Below are positions 34,534 through 43,569 of a DNA stretch of 64,000 nt, piece after piece. The notes below the pieces were generated by a model that had not been told where the DNA came from, did not search any database, and saw nothing but the letters and a program-made list of their open reading frames with translations. Where the stretch lies: positions 3,410,001 to 3,474,000 of the forward strand of contig NZ_CP053661.1 in NCBI RefSeq assembly GCF_013177315.1, read 5' to 3'. Made by a program: the position numbers and the translations under genes. How positions within the stretch are numbered: position 1 is the stretch's first letter; every line of letters begins with the position of its first letter. The stretch comes from Thermoleptolyngbya sichuanensis A183. Its GTDB lineage: Bacteria > Cyanobacteriota > Cyanobacteriia > Elainellales > Elainellaceae.

Positions 34534-35925
34534 GACCCAACTCCTCACACACAACAAACAAGGCTAGCTGTAGTAACTTCGACGGTGGATTTGACGACTA
34601 ATACCGCTATGGATAGACATAAGAACTTAGACGAGAAGAATAGACTAAGACAGGTGAAGAAAGAATTCTGGATGTATTAATCGAGTTGGCGATCGCAGGC
34701 TAAGCCCACTGAAAATTACTTAAACAAACTACTTAAACAAATCACTTAAATCAGCCAGAAAAACTAAGACTGGAAAATTGAAAAAGCGCCTGAAAAAGTC
34801 GTGACAAAATGACGGCAAGCGTTCTTCACGATGTCCGCATCTGAATATTCTCAGTTTCTAAAGTTATCTGGAAGGCGGTTATAAACTTGCGTAGCCTAAT
34901 TGCGATCGCAAAACCTTATAGAGTTTCCTTGCATCGCGAGGCGCGTTTGCCATGAGAGGCAAGGGTTTCGTGATCGCTCACGACCCTCACGAGCTATAAA
35001 AGCACTGCCAAAAGGTCAATCTGATAAAGTCTGTCAATGCAGATGCTCGATAGAGCCAGTAGAGCCTGTAGAGCTAGTCATTGTTATCGAACTTGGTCGA
35101 ACTGGGTCAAACTTGGTCAAACTCGAACTAATCCATGACGCTGAATTCAAATCACTAGAGAAATCATTAGAGACAATTTCACAACTCGGCTTCTTGAAAA
35201 TGGTCTTTGGCAACTACGGGAAACTACTGATTCTCGAAAAGCATTTGCTGCCGAAGCCTGATTTTTCAGCCTTGTTTGCTAAAATGCCCTAAAGTTTTCA
35301 GATTTCACCACTTAATTTTTCCTCGCATGTCCCTCGCTTATGTTTTGTTTTTGTTTCATTTGTCAGCGATGCGATACTCTCAAGAACAAGATCAATTAGA
35401 ATTGAAAAAACCTGAATCGGCTTTACTAATCCAACTATAATCAAAACCAAGTTTTAATAAAAAGAGGGCAAAACCCCTCATTTGAAAGCATTTCAACCCT
35501 TTATTAATCGATATTAATTAGGTCTTTAAGGCGCAAAAAACCTTACGTCAATCCGCCAAGACGCTGAAGGTTTTAAAGCAATTCTATTGATTGTTATCGA
35601 TCGTAAGATTAGTCTTAATGTGCTTATGTATTATCCCGGAGTTTACCTTTTGAAATTTAGTACGGTGGCGATCGCCCTGCGTATTTTCTCTGAATTTACT
35701 TGCGTAGTATCCGTGAAATATGGCGAAATGAGTCAAGCTTGAATCTTCACAAAAGATTTGCACAGCGCCTACATCACGCCCGATGGATCGTTTTGCTCCG
35801 CCATTTGCCCGAAGTTCGACTCAAATCGGCACGGATCTCAACTCTTATTAACCTCCACACAGCCATCCCAGACCTGCCATGTAAAATGAGGGAGTCGAGC
35901 TAGGGGATCGGACTGCCGATCCGTT
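34534..35925. other. 1.4-kb region between caspase-WD40 gene and hflX, no convincing gene
   Basis: A 130-codon plus-strand frame (34900-35292) includes tandem DNA repeats (GTAGAGC units; AACTTGGTCGAACTGGGTCA near 35089-35125) and has no recognisable protein pattern, so I do not call it a gene. At 35537-35574 a long hairpin-like structure (AAAACCTT...AAGGTTTT with GACG/CGTC inside) may mark a terminator or small RNA. The last 300 bp is AT-rich and should carry the hflX promoter. Confidence 0.5.
35905..35922 (+). promoter_or_regulatory. Hairpin directly before the hflX start codon
   Basis: GGATCGG-ACTG-CCGATCC, a 7-bp perfect stem ending three bases before the GTG at 35926. It covers the position where a ribosome site should lie, and no free Shine-Dalgarno is visible. 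It could restrain translation initiation. Confidence 0.45.
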
Positions 35926-37689
35926 GTGCCTATCGAAACGATTTTTGGCAACTTGCAGGGACTCAAGCCCAGCCAGATCAAGCAATTGCAGCGGCTCTAT
36001 CACCAGCGACTTCCGGGCGATCGCCTGACGACCCCCGAATTTGCCCAACGCCTCGCGGCCGTTAGCACTGAGATTGGTCAGCCCGTTTGCGCCTATATTA
36101 ATCGCCGGGGACAGGTGATTCGCGTGGGAGTGGGCACTCTGCGACAAACTCAAATTCCGCCACAAGAGCTCCCGCGATATGGCGCAGAGCGTCTCAGCGG
36201 CATCCGCTGTGTGGCCACCAAATTCAAACCGGAACCCCCCAGCAGCGCGGCCCTCACCGCAATGGCGCTACAACGGCTAGATGCACTGGTGCTGCTGGTG
36301 ATGACGGGCGAAGGCTTCGAGCGACGCGGCGGCGGCGCAACGGGCTATATCCGCGAAGCCTATCTGGCCCACCTGATTCCCCATCCTGAGGCCAACTGGA
36401 CCGTTTCGCAGCCTCTCAGCCTCGATCGGGTCAGCCAGCAAGACTTTCTGGAGCTAACGGAAGGGCTGGAGTCAGAATTTCGCCGCGAGTTTGTGGCGCA
36501 GCAGGTCGAAGTCGATCACGATCGCGCGTTGCTGGTAGGCGTAATGACCGACAACCTTTCGGCTCAGCAGTTTCAGGCAGGGCTGGAGGAACTGGCGCGG
36601 CTGGTAGAAACGGTAGGCGGCGACGTGGTGCAAGTCCTCTCGCAAAAGCGGGCCCACCCCCATCCCCAAACCGTCGTAGGGGAAGGAAAAGTCCAGGAAA
36701 TTGCCCTAGCCGCCCAGACCGTCGGCGCAAACCTGATCGTGTTTGATCGGGATTTGTCGCCTGCCCAGGTGCGGAACCTGGAGGCGCAGATCGGCGTGCG
36801 GGTGGTAGATCGCACGGAAGTAATCCTCGATATCTTTGCCCAACGGGCCCAGACGGGGGCTGGCAAGCTCCAGGTGGAACTGGCGCAGTTGGAATACACC
36901 ATGCCCCGGCTAACTGGGCGAGGGCGCGATATGTCTCGACTGGGGGGCGGCATCGGCACGCGAGGCCCAGGAGAAACCAAGCTAGAAACCGAGCGACGCG
37001 CGATTCAGCGGCGGATTGCCCGACTGCAACAGGAAGTCAACCAGCTCCAGGCGCATCGGGCCCGATTGCGACAGCGCCGACAGCATCGAGACGTGCCTTC
37101 GGTGGCGGTGGTGGGCTATACCAACGCGGGCAAATCTACCCTGCTGAACGCGCTAACCAATGCGGAGGTCTATACCGCCGACCAGCTCTTTGCCACGCTC
37201 GACCCCACGAGCCGCCGCCTGGTGGTGACGGATGCCGAAACCCAGGAACCTGTGGAACTGGTGCTGACAGACACCGTGGGCTTTATCCACGACCTGCCGC
37301 CATCGCTGGTGGATGCCTTTCGGGCGACGCTAGAAGAGGTGACTGAAGCAGACGCACTGCTGCACTTGGTGGATTTGTCTCATCCGGCTTGGCAAAGCCA
37401 AATCCGCTCGGTGATGAAGATTTTGAGCGAAATGCCGATTACGCCGGGGCCGGCGCTGCTGGTGTTTAACAAGATTGACCAAGTAGACGGCGACACGCTG
37501 GCGCTGGCTCAGTCGGAGTTTCCGCAGGCGTTGTTTATTTCGGCGGGCGATCGCCTCGGTTTGGGCACCCTCCGACAGCGCTTGCTGCAACTGGTTCATT
37601 ACGCCGTGTCGATGAACGCAGAAATGGGCGAGCTTCCCGCATCGGATTCTCCTGCCCAGCAGTCTCGCCGCTCTTATGATTTCCCCTAG
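35926..37689 (+). CDS. hflX: GTPase HflX
   Basis: 587-aa ribosome-associated GTPase that splits stalled ribosomes. Features: an extended cyanobacterial N-terminal domain (1-190), the HflX domain (about 200-390; QKRAHPHPQTVVGEGKVQEI, GRGRDMSRLGGGIGTRGPGE), a coiled linker (about 360-385), then the G domain: G1 VGYTNAGKSTLLN, G2/switch around DQLFATLDPTSR, G3 DTVGFIHDLP, G4 FNKIDQV, and a SAGDRLGLG-type G5. It starts at GTG 35926, preceded by a hairpin. The downstream 37706-37752 stem-loop is a likely terminator. Orthologues are usually about 430 aa in other bacteria; the long N terminus is normal in cyanobacteria. Confidence 0.96.
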   Translation: MPIETIFGNLQGLKPSQIKQLQRLYHQRLPGDRLTTPEFAQRLAAVSTEIGQPVCAYINRRGQVIRVGVGTLRQTQIPPQELPRYGAERLSGIRCVATKFKPEPPSSAALTAMALQRLDALVLLVMTGEGFERRGGGATGYIREAYLAHLIPHPEANWTVSQPLSLDRVSQQDFLELTEGLESEFRREFVAQQVEVDHDRALLVGVMTDNLSAQQFQAGLEELARLVETVGGDVVQVLSQKRAHPHPQTVVGEGKVQEIALAAQTVGANLIVFDRDLSPAQVRNLEAQIGVRVVDRTEVILDIFAQRAQTGAGKLQVELAQLEYTMPRLTGRGRDMSRLGGGIGTRGPGETKLETERRAIQRRIARLQQEVNQLQAHRARLRQRRQHRDVPSVAVVGYTNAGKSTLLNALTNAEVYTADQLFATLDPTSRRLVVTDAETQEPVELVLTDTVGFIHDLPPSLVDAFRATLEEVTEADALLHLVDLSHPAWQSQIRSVMKILSEMPITPGPALLVFNKIDQVDGDTLALAQSEFPQALFISAGDRLGLGTLRQRLLQLVHYAVSMNAEMGELPASDSPAQQSRRSYDFP

Positions 37690-37705
37690 CGATGGACTGA
37701 GATTT

Positions 37706-37752
37706 GGAAGAATCAAGCCCGGATGACTCCCGATCCAGGCTTGATTCTTTCC
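37706..37752 (+). terminator. Stem-loop terminator behind hflX
   Basis: GGAAGAATCAAGCC (37706-37719) pairs with GGCTTGATTCTTTCC (37738-37752) with one bulge, around an 18-base loop. An A-rich stretch follows rather than a strong T-tract, so termination efficiency is uncertain. Confidence 0.7.
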
Positions 37753-37863
37753 GTAAAAACCGATAAATTCACTAAATCTTTATAAAGAAAATTAAACTTG
37801 CCTGTTACTTTCCCAGTAGACATAGGTAAGCATCAGATGGCACTTCGCTTTAGGAGTTTGGTC

Positions 37864-38883
<1,020 letters not shown>

Positions 38884-38917
38884 CCAGGGTTCCAGATTAT
38901 AGGCAGGACTTAGCACT

Positions 38918-39006
38918 GGACTTACGCACTTGCGATAAGCTCCTTGGGGTTTGGACAATTTCTGGTGGGATGTGCCCGCGAGAAATTGTCCAACTGCGTA
39001 AGTCCT
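38918..39006. repeat. AGGACTTACG inverted-repeat element, copy 2
   Basis: Starts GGACTTACGCACTTGCGATA and ends GCGTAAGTCC, with internal ACAATTTCT...AGAAATTGT pairing. Lies 35 bp behind galE. A half copy (TGGCTTACGCACTTAGACTAG) also occurs near 52638. Confidence 0.78.
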
Positions 39007-39223
39007 AATAGGGTTCATCAGGTTTCCAGAAGCAGATCCCAACGTCTTTGAAGCCAGATTGCGATAAATCCACTCGGCAACCCGGTATTCTAAGCAGCAA
39101 GGGGCCAATGACAGTTTGAGTGATGCCACTCGGAGCGATCGCCCTTCGAGTGGTGATTTTTATGCTTCTGTGATTTTTATGCTTCTGGATTGACATCTGT
39201 GTTGACATGAGGGCGATCGCCAG

Positions 39224-39383
39224 GAGCTTGAGCCGTTGAGCCAGCAGCTTGAGCCAGCAGTTTGAGCCAGCAGCTTGAGCCAGCAGATTGAGCCAACAGC
39301 TTGAGCCAGCAGCTTGAACCAGCAGATTGAGCCAACAGCTTGAGCCAGCAGCTTGAACCAACAGATTGAACCAACAGACTGAA
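39224..39383. repeat. 13-bp tandem repeat array (about 12 units)
   Basis: Unit CTTGAGCCAGCAG with A/C/T at position 1 and GCC/ACC and GCAG/ACAG variants. Because 13 is not a multiple of three, all minus-strand frames read a 39-bp/13-residue repeat (for example GSSCWLKLLAQ). These frames are repeat artefacts, not genes. The array sits 10 bp before the start of the 107-aa gene. Confidence 0.9.
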
Positions 39384-39394
39384 TAGACAAATCG

Positions 39395-39718
39395 GTGTGG
39401 GAGCCTGTGAAGTATTTTTTTCTATCGGATGGTTGGACGGTGGGGCGCGTGTGGGAATTTGGCGGGCTGTGGGATGAGCGGGCCTGGCGGCGACCGCCCC
39501 ATATCCAGCGGATGCAGCTCTCTATCGTGGAGCGGGGCGAGCGCCTCTGGCTGCACCAGGTCGAAGAGTCGGTACTGATGGTAGAAGTCTGTCCATCGCC
39601 TACGATCCAAGCAGACGGATCAAGTGCATCGATTGGGCAAGTCGTGCTAAAGCGGCTGATCACGGCAGAACAGGTGTTAGAACTGTTGTGTGGAGCCGAT
39701 CTGGAGGCAAAATCCTAG
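39395..39718 (+). CDS. Conserved cyanobacterial hypothetical protein
   Basis: 107-aa basic, Trp-rich protein: MWEPVKYFFLSDGWTVGRVW and EFGGLWDERAWRRPPHIQRM, then IVERGERLWLHQVEESVLMV. I recognise this N-terminal pattern as recurrent in cyanobacteria, without a known role. No signal peptide or membrane segment. It starts at GTG 39395 immediately after the 13-bp repeat array. A 10-bp repeat (TGCGGTCAAC) follows its stop. Confidence 0.65.
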   Translation: MWEPVKYFFLSDGWTVGRVWEFGGLWDERAWRRPPHIQRMQLSIVERGERLWLHQVEESVLMVEVCPSPTIQADGSSASIGQVVLKRLITAEQVLELLCGADLEAKS

Positions 39719-39726
39719 TCTCCACT

Positions 39727-39784
39727 GGACTGCGGTCAACTGCGGTCAACTGCGGCCAACTGCGGTCAACTGTGGTCAACGGTT
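39727..39784. repeat. 10-bp tandem repeat upstream of the CHAT-TPR gene
   Basis: Five units of TGCGGTCAAC (one GCC, one TGTGG variant) end 20 bp before the CHAT-TPR ATG. They could influence its promoter or leader. Confidence 0.9.
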
Positions 39785-39802
39785 AACTTTACGGGTTCAG
39801 CC

Positions 39803-42370
39803 ATGACGCTTCCGTCAATCGATTCCTGCCATTCCCAGTCCAGATCTCGATCTTGGCTGCTGCTGTTCACCAGTCTAATCGGCGGTCTGAGTTTGCTAGC
39901 TGCGCTGGTGGGGCAGAGCGCTCAGGCTCAAGCCCCAAACCTGCCGCAGACGCTAGAAGCGGCAACCCGTCAGGATGAGGCCGATCGCCTGCTGCGAGAG
40001 GGCGTACAGGCCTATAGCGCCAGTCAGTTTGCCGTTGCGCTAGACAGATGGCAGGCGGCGCTGGCGATTTATCAGGAGTTGGGCGATCGCCCCGGCCGCA
40101 CGGTTGCGCTAACCAACATTGGCGAAGCCCATCGCAGCCTGGGGCAATATGCCGAAGCCATTGCGGCCTTTACCCAGGCGCTCCCGATTGCCCAGGAAAC
40201 GGGCGATCGCCGTCGGCAAGGGCTGATTTTGGGCAATTTGGGCGTGACCTACTATGCCACGGGCGACTATACTCTGGCCCTGGAAAATTTGCAGCAGGCG
40301 CAAGCCATTGCTCAGGACGTGGGCGATCGCGAGGGCATCGCCACAGCGCTGCTTAATCAGGCGGTCGTCTATCGGGCGCTAGGCCAGCCAGAGGAGGCCG
40401 ATCGCCGCGTGCAACAAGCTCGGACGGCTGGCGGCGAGGGAGAGGTGGCTTCGCAGCCCGCTGGGGAGACGATGACTCGACTGGAGCGAGAACTGCGAAT
40501 TGCCCAGGAACAGGGCGATCGCCAGGGCGAGGCTGCCATTCAGGGAGCCATCGGAGTGCTGTGGCTCAACCAGCGCCAGTATGACCGGGCGATCGCCGCC
40601 ATGCAAAGCCAGTTGGACATTGCCCGCGAGATTGGCGATCGCTCCCTCGAAGCCACTGCGCTCAACAACCTGGGACTGGTGCATGTCGAGCTTCAGCAAT
40701 ATCCCCAGGCGATGGATATGCTGCAAGACTCGCTGCTGGTGAAGCAGGAAATTGGCGATCGCGAGGGCGAAGCCCGCACCCTGGCAAACCTGGGGCGGCT
40801 CTTTTTGGAGCAAGACCAGCCCGCGATGGCGATCGTGTTCCTAAAGCAGGCGGTGAACCTGTGGGAAGCGCTGCGGGCCGGGCTGCAACAGACCAACCCC
40901 GACATTCAGCAGACCTACACCGACCGGGTAGCCAGCACCTATCGCCTGCTCGCAGATCTGCTGCTGCGCCAGGATCGGGTGCTGGAGGCGCAGCAGGTCT
41001 TGGATTTGCTCAAGGTGCAGGAACTAGACGACTATCTGCGCGACGTGCGCGGCAACGAGCAGACGGGACGCGGCATTGCCCTCTCTGAGGAAGAGCGAAA
41101 CATGCTCAACCTCTACGATCGGGCGATCGCCCAGGGACGGGAACTGGTCAGGCTGCGGGCGATCGCCCCCGACCGCCGCACCCCCGCCCAGCAGCAGCGC
41201 CTCGCCGTGCTGGTCGCCGCCGAGCAAAACCTGGCCCGCACCTTCGATGATTTCCTCAATCGCCCAGAGGTGGCCGCCGCTCTAGATCAGCTCAGCCGCA
41301 CCACGCGCCGCCAAAACATTGACCCGGTGCAGTTCACCGCGCTGCAAAACAATCTGCGAAACCTGAATCAAAACGCCGTCCTGCTCTATCCGCTGGTGCT
41401 AGACGATCGGCTAGAGCTAATTTTGGTTACGCCCTTTTCGCCGCCCATCCGCCGCACGGTGAACGTCCCGCGCACCCAGCTCAATCAGGCAGTTTTGGAA
41501 CTGCGGCAATCCCTGACCGACATTCGGGTCAACCCCAGACCCAGCGCCCAGCGACTTTACAACTGGCTGGTGCGGCCGCTCGAAGCAGACCTGGCCCAAG
41601 CCAACACCCAAACCATTGTCTATGCCCCAGACGGGCAACTGCGCTACATTCCGCTGGCGGCGCTGCACGACGGCACGCAATGGCTGGCCCAGCGCTACCG
41701 GGTTAACTACATTACCGCCGCCTCCCTCACAGAGTTTGATCGACGACCCCAGCGCGACTTGCGGGTGCTGGCAGGGGCGTTTGTGCAGGGTGAAGTTAGC
41801 GTGCGAGTGGGGACGCGAGAACTGCGGTTTCCGGGGCTGCCGTTTGCAGGCATCGAGGTAGAGAATATTGCAGCCCAGATTCCCAACACGCAAAAGCTGA
41901 TTGATGCCCAGTTTAGCCCCCAGGCAACCGTGCCCCGCATGAATGACTATACGGTAGTTCACCTGGCGACCCACGCGCAGTTTGTGGCGGGTTCGCCGGA
42001 GGAAACGTTTATTGTGTTTGGGAATGGCGATCGCGTCACGCTTCAAGATGCGTCGCGCTGGTCATTGCCCAATGTGGAACTAATCGTGCTGAGCGCCTGC
42101 CAGACCGCCGTGAGCGGCGAGAGCAATGGCGAAGAAATTCTGGGATTTGGCTTCCAGATGCAGCGCACCGGGGCCAGAGCGGCGATCGCCTCGCTGTGGC
42201 GGGTCAACGACGAAGGCACCGAGGCGCTGATGACCCAGTTTTACCGACTGCTGAATCAGAAAACCATCTCCAAAGCAGAAGCCCTCCAGCAGGCCCAGAT
42301 CAGTCTCATTCAAGACAACCAGCCGCCGTTTTTCTGGGCCCCGTTTATCCTGATCGGCAATGGACTTTGA
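39803..42370 (+). CDS. Exported TPR-CHAT protein
   Basis: 855-aa protein with signal peptide (about 18-42, SWLLLFTSLIGGLSLLAALV ... AQAQA). Residues about 60-400 hold TPRs of the 40-residue NPHP3/kinesin-light-chain type, each closing with a GDR-containing loop. A helical linker runs about 400-560. Residues about 570-855 are a CHAT domain, a caspase-clan protease fold: probable catalytic His in VVHLATHAQFV (about 724) and Cys in LIVLSACQTAVSGE (about 765). The C terminus FFWAPFILIGNGL is typical. CHAT proteases such as separase-like TPR-CHAT act in signalling and defence; the signal peptide places this one outside the cytoplasm. HIP1 octamers sit at an exact 120-bp spacing in the TPR-coding part. 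Confidence 0.93.
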   Translation: MTLPSIDSCHSQSRSRSWLLLFTSLIGGLSLLAALVGQSAQAQAPNLPQTLEAATRQDEADRLLREGVQAYSASQFAVALDRWQAALAIYQELGDRPGRTVALTNIGEAHRSLGQYAEAIAAFTQALPIAQETGDRRRQGLILGNLGVTYYATGDYTLALENLQQAQAIAQDVGDREGIATALLNQAVVYRALGQPEEADRRVQQARTAGGEGEVASQPAGETMTRLERELRIAQEQGDRQGEAAIQGAIGVLWLNQRQYDRAIAAMQSQLDIAREIGDRSLEATALNNLGLVHVELQQYPQAMDMLQDSLLVKQEIGDREGEARTLANLGRLFLEQDQPAMAIVFLKQAVNLWEALRAGLQQTNPDIQQTYTDRVASTYRLLADLLLRQDRVLEAQQVLDLLKVQELDDYLRDVRGNEQTGRGIALSEEERNMLNLYDRAIAQGRELVRLRAIAPDRRTPAQQQRLAVLVAAEQNLARTFDDFLNRPEVAAALDQLSRTTRRQNIDPVQFTALQNNLRNLNQNAVLLYPLVLDDRLELILVTPFSPPIRRTVNVPRTQLNQAVLELRQSLTDIRVNPRPSAQRLYNWLVRPLEADLAQANTQTIVYAPDGQLRYIPLAALHDGTQWLAQRYRVNYITAASLTEFDRRPQRDLRVLAGAFVQGEVSVRVGTRELRFPGLPFAGIEVENIAAQIPNTQKLIDAQFSPQATVPRMNDYTVVHLATHAQFVAGSPEETFIVFGNGDRVTLQDASRWSLPNVELIVLSACQTAVSGESNGEEILGFGFQMQRTGARAAIASLWRVNDEGTEALMTQFYRLLNQKTISKAEALQQAQISLIQDNQPPFFWAPFILIGNGL

Positions 42371-42465
42371 AGCGAGATTTTGCTATCTGACAAAAACGCA
42401 ATGCTAAAAACTAGAAACGCGATGTTAAAACCGCAATGTTAGAAACGCAATGTGCAACGTTCAAT

Positions 42466-42560
42466 TTTCCCTCATCCCCCAACCCCTTCTGCCAAGTCGG
42501 GAGAAGGGGAGCAACAGAGGCTTGAAGTCTCTCTCCCGCTCTGGATTTAGGATGAGGAGG
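42466..42560. repeat. CCCTCATCCCCCAACCCCTT repeat
   Basis: Typical cyanobacterial interspersed sequence with GGGAGAAGGGG and CTCTCCCGCTCTGG; its ends are CCCTCATCC and GGATGAGGA, an inverted pair. Its sequence resembles the interior of the element at 47771-47924. Confidence 0.7.
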
Positions 42561-42622
42561 ATTGGCAAAGTTGCACATCCCGTTGATAAATAGGTAGACA
42601 TTAATAGATATAAAACCCAAAG

Positions 42623-42668
42623 ACCCTGCGCCGCCCGCTGCGCGGGCGGCGCAGGGTTCAGGATCTAT
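42623..42668 (+). terminator. 16-bp perfect stem hairpin followed by T6
   Basis: ACCCTGCGCCGCCCGC, loop TGC, then its exact complement, followed eleven bases later by TTTTTT. Stem energy must be very high. It lies 250 bp behind the CHAT-TPR gene, so it may serve as a distal terminator, or be part of a repeat. Confidence 0.6.
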
Positions 42669-42751
42669 TTTTTAATCTGGTCTATCTACTTAAAAGATTT
42701 GTCCCTGATTTGTCCCTGATATGATTAGGACTCCGGTGAAGGGAACCCATC

Positions 42752-43330
42752 ATGGCAAAAGTCATTGCAGTCACCGACGCGGTTAAAAGCTTATCTGAAG
42801 TGGAAGCTCGGTTTGGATTACGCCGGGTGGAAGATGAGCAATTTTTTACCGAATGGCAGCAGGATTTGCCGGAGTTGAATGATGCTGAACGGGCAAGGCT
42901 GCAAGTTTTGCGTCAACGGTTACTTTATCATCGGGCTGAAGGGGATTTGCTGGGAGGCTCGGTGATGCTGCTGGTGGCTTCGCCTCTTCTGGAGCAGACC
43001 GGATTCTACGACCCGCCCTTTCGGATGCAGGCAGAGACAGGCGTGGAAGTGACGGTTATAGATGGCGAAGAAATTTTGCGGGGGCGCATTGATGTTTTGA
43101 TTATGCAGCGGCAGTTTTGGGCGCTGGTCTTGGAATCGAAGAAAACGACAATCTCAACGCGATCGGCCTTGCCCCAGGCATTAGCCTACATGATGGCAAC
43201 CCCTGAGTCAGACCAGCCCCAGTACGGAATGTTGACCAATGGGGATGATGTGCTGTTTATCAAGCTAGTGCTGCGACCAGAAAAACAGTACAGTTTGTCG
43301 CGGGTCTTTTCGCTCTATACGCTCACTTAA
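42752..43330 (+). CDS. Restriction-endonuclease-like (type I HsdR N-terminal-like) protein, 3' end apparently cut short
   Basis: 192-aa protein. The fold resembles the nuclease domain at the start of HsdR-like proteins: VTVIDGEEILRGRIDVLIMQ provides an acidic residue and ALVLESKKTTIS the E-x-K of a PD-(D/E)XK site. ARFGLRRVEDEQFFTEWQQD is an N-terminal family block. Such stand-alone proteins are common in cyanobacteria. After TAA (43328-43330) the same frame continues for 27 codons as EWQGALQVLKKLARMMESAQ to a TGA near 43405; this matches the usual helical end of the family. The TAA therefore looks like a nonsense mutation. The nuclease core is intact, so activity might persist. Confidence 0.72.
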   Translation: MAKVIAVTDAVKSLSEVEARFGLRRVEDEQFFTEWQQDLPELNDAERARLQVLRQRLLYHRAEGDLLGGSVMLLVASPLLEQTGFYDPPFRMQAETGVEVTVIDGEEILRGRIDVLIMQRQFWALVLESKKTTISTRSALPQALAYMMATPESDQPQYGMLTNGDDVLFIKLVLRPEKQYSLSRVFSLYTLT

Positions 43331-43563
43331 GAGTGGCAGGGGGCATTACAGGTACTAAAGAAGCTAGCGCGGATGATGGAGTCGGCCCAAGGGACTTCTG
43401 GTTGATGAGCTTGCAGGGTTGAAGAGAGCGAGCGGGAAGCCTCCCCAATCACTTGCAAGTTTTGAGTCAAGTTTTGAGTGAACCAAGCTTGAATTAATTC
43501 ATTTTGTTCAAATGCTTGCCTGCCCTGTGCAGCATAGCAATCAATCCGGGCGATCGCCCCCAT
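43327..43563 (-). pseudogene. HepT (DUF86) toxin remnant
   Basis: 78 codons resembling the middle of HepT ribonuclease-type toxins: GAIARIDCYAAQGRQAFEQN and LQVIGEASRSLS followed by HQPEVPWADSIIR. Both ends are missing. The family's N-terminal helix before AIARI is absent, and the RNxxxH active-site region that should follow PWxxII is replaced by unrelated ASFFSTCNAPCHS. A direct duplication (TQNLTQNL) interrupts the helix before LQVIGEA. No MntA-type antitoxin lies next to it. It is therefore a decayed toxin-antitoxin remnant. Its 3' end meets the restriction-like gene. Confidence 0.75.
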
Positions 43564-43569
43564 GATTGT

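Larger units (their letters stand above)
42371..42751. other. Intergenic region with repeats and a strong hairpin
   Basis: Contains four irregular units of AACGCAATGTTAAAA type (42398-42450), a CCCTCATCCCCCAACCCCTTCT-like element (42466-42560, related to the interior of MITE copy D) and the terminator-like hairpin at 42623-42657. No gene. Confidence 0.7.

Noticed and set aside
34900-35292. 130-codon plus-strand frame upstream of hflX
   Set aside because: Its sequence is partly tandem DNA repeats, no RBS, no domain-like pattern.
35790-35835. Possible tRNA T-loop (GTTCGACTC)
   Set aside because: No acceptor, D or anticodon arms at the correct distances.
39005-39663. Three overlapping minus-strand frames rich in Leu/Cys/Ser/Trp repeats
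   Set aside because: They are readings of the 13-bp tandem array in each frame; no start signal, no conserved flank, and they overlap the better-supported 107-aa gene.
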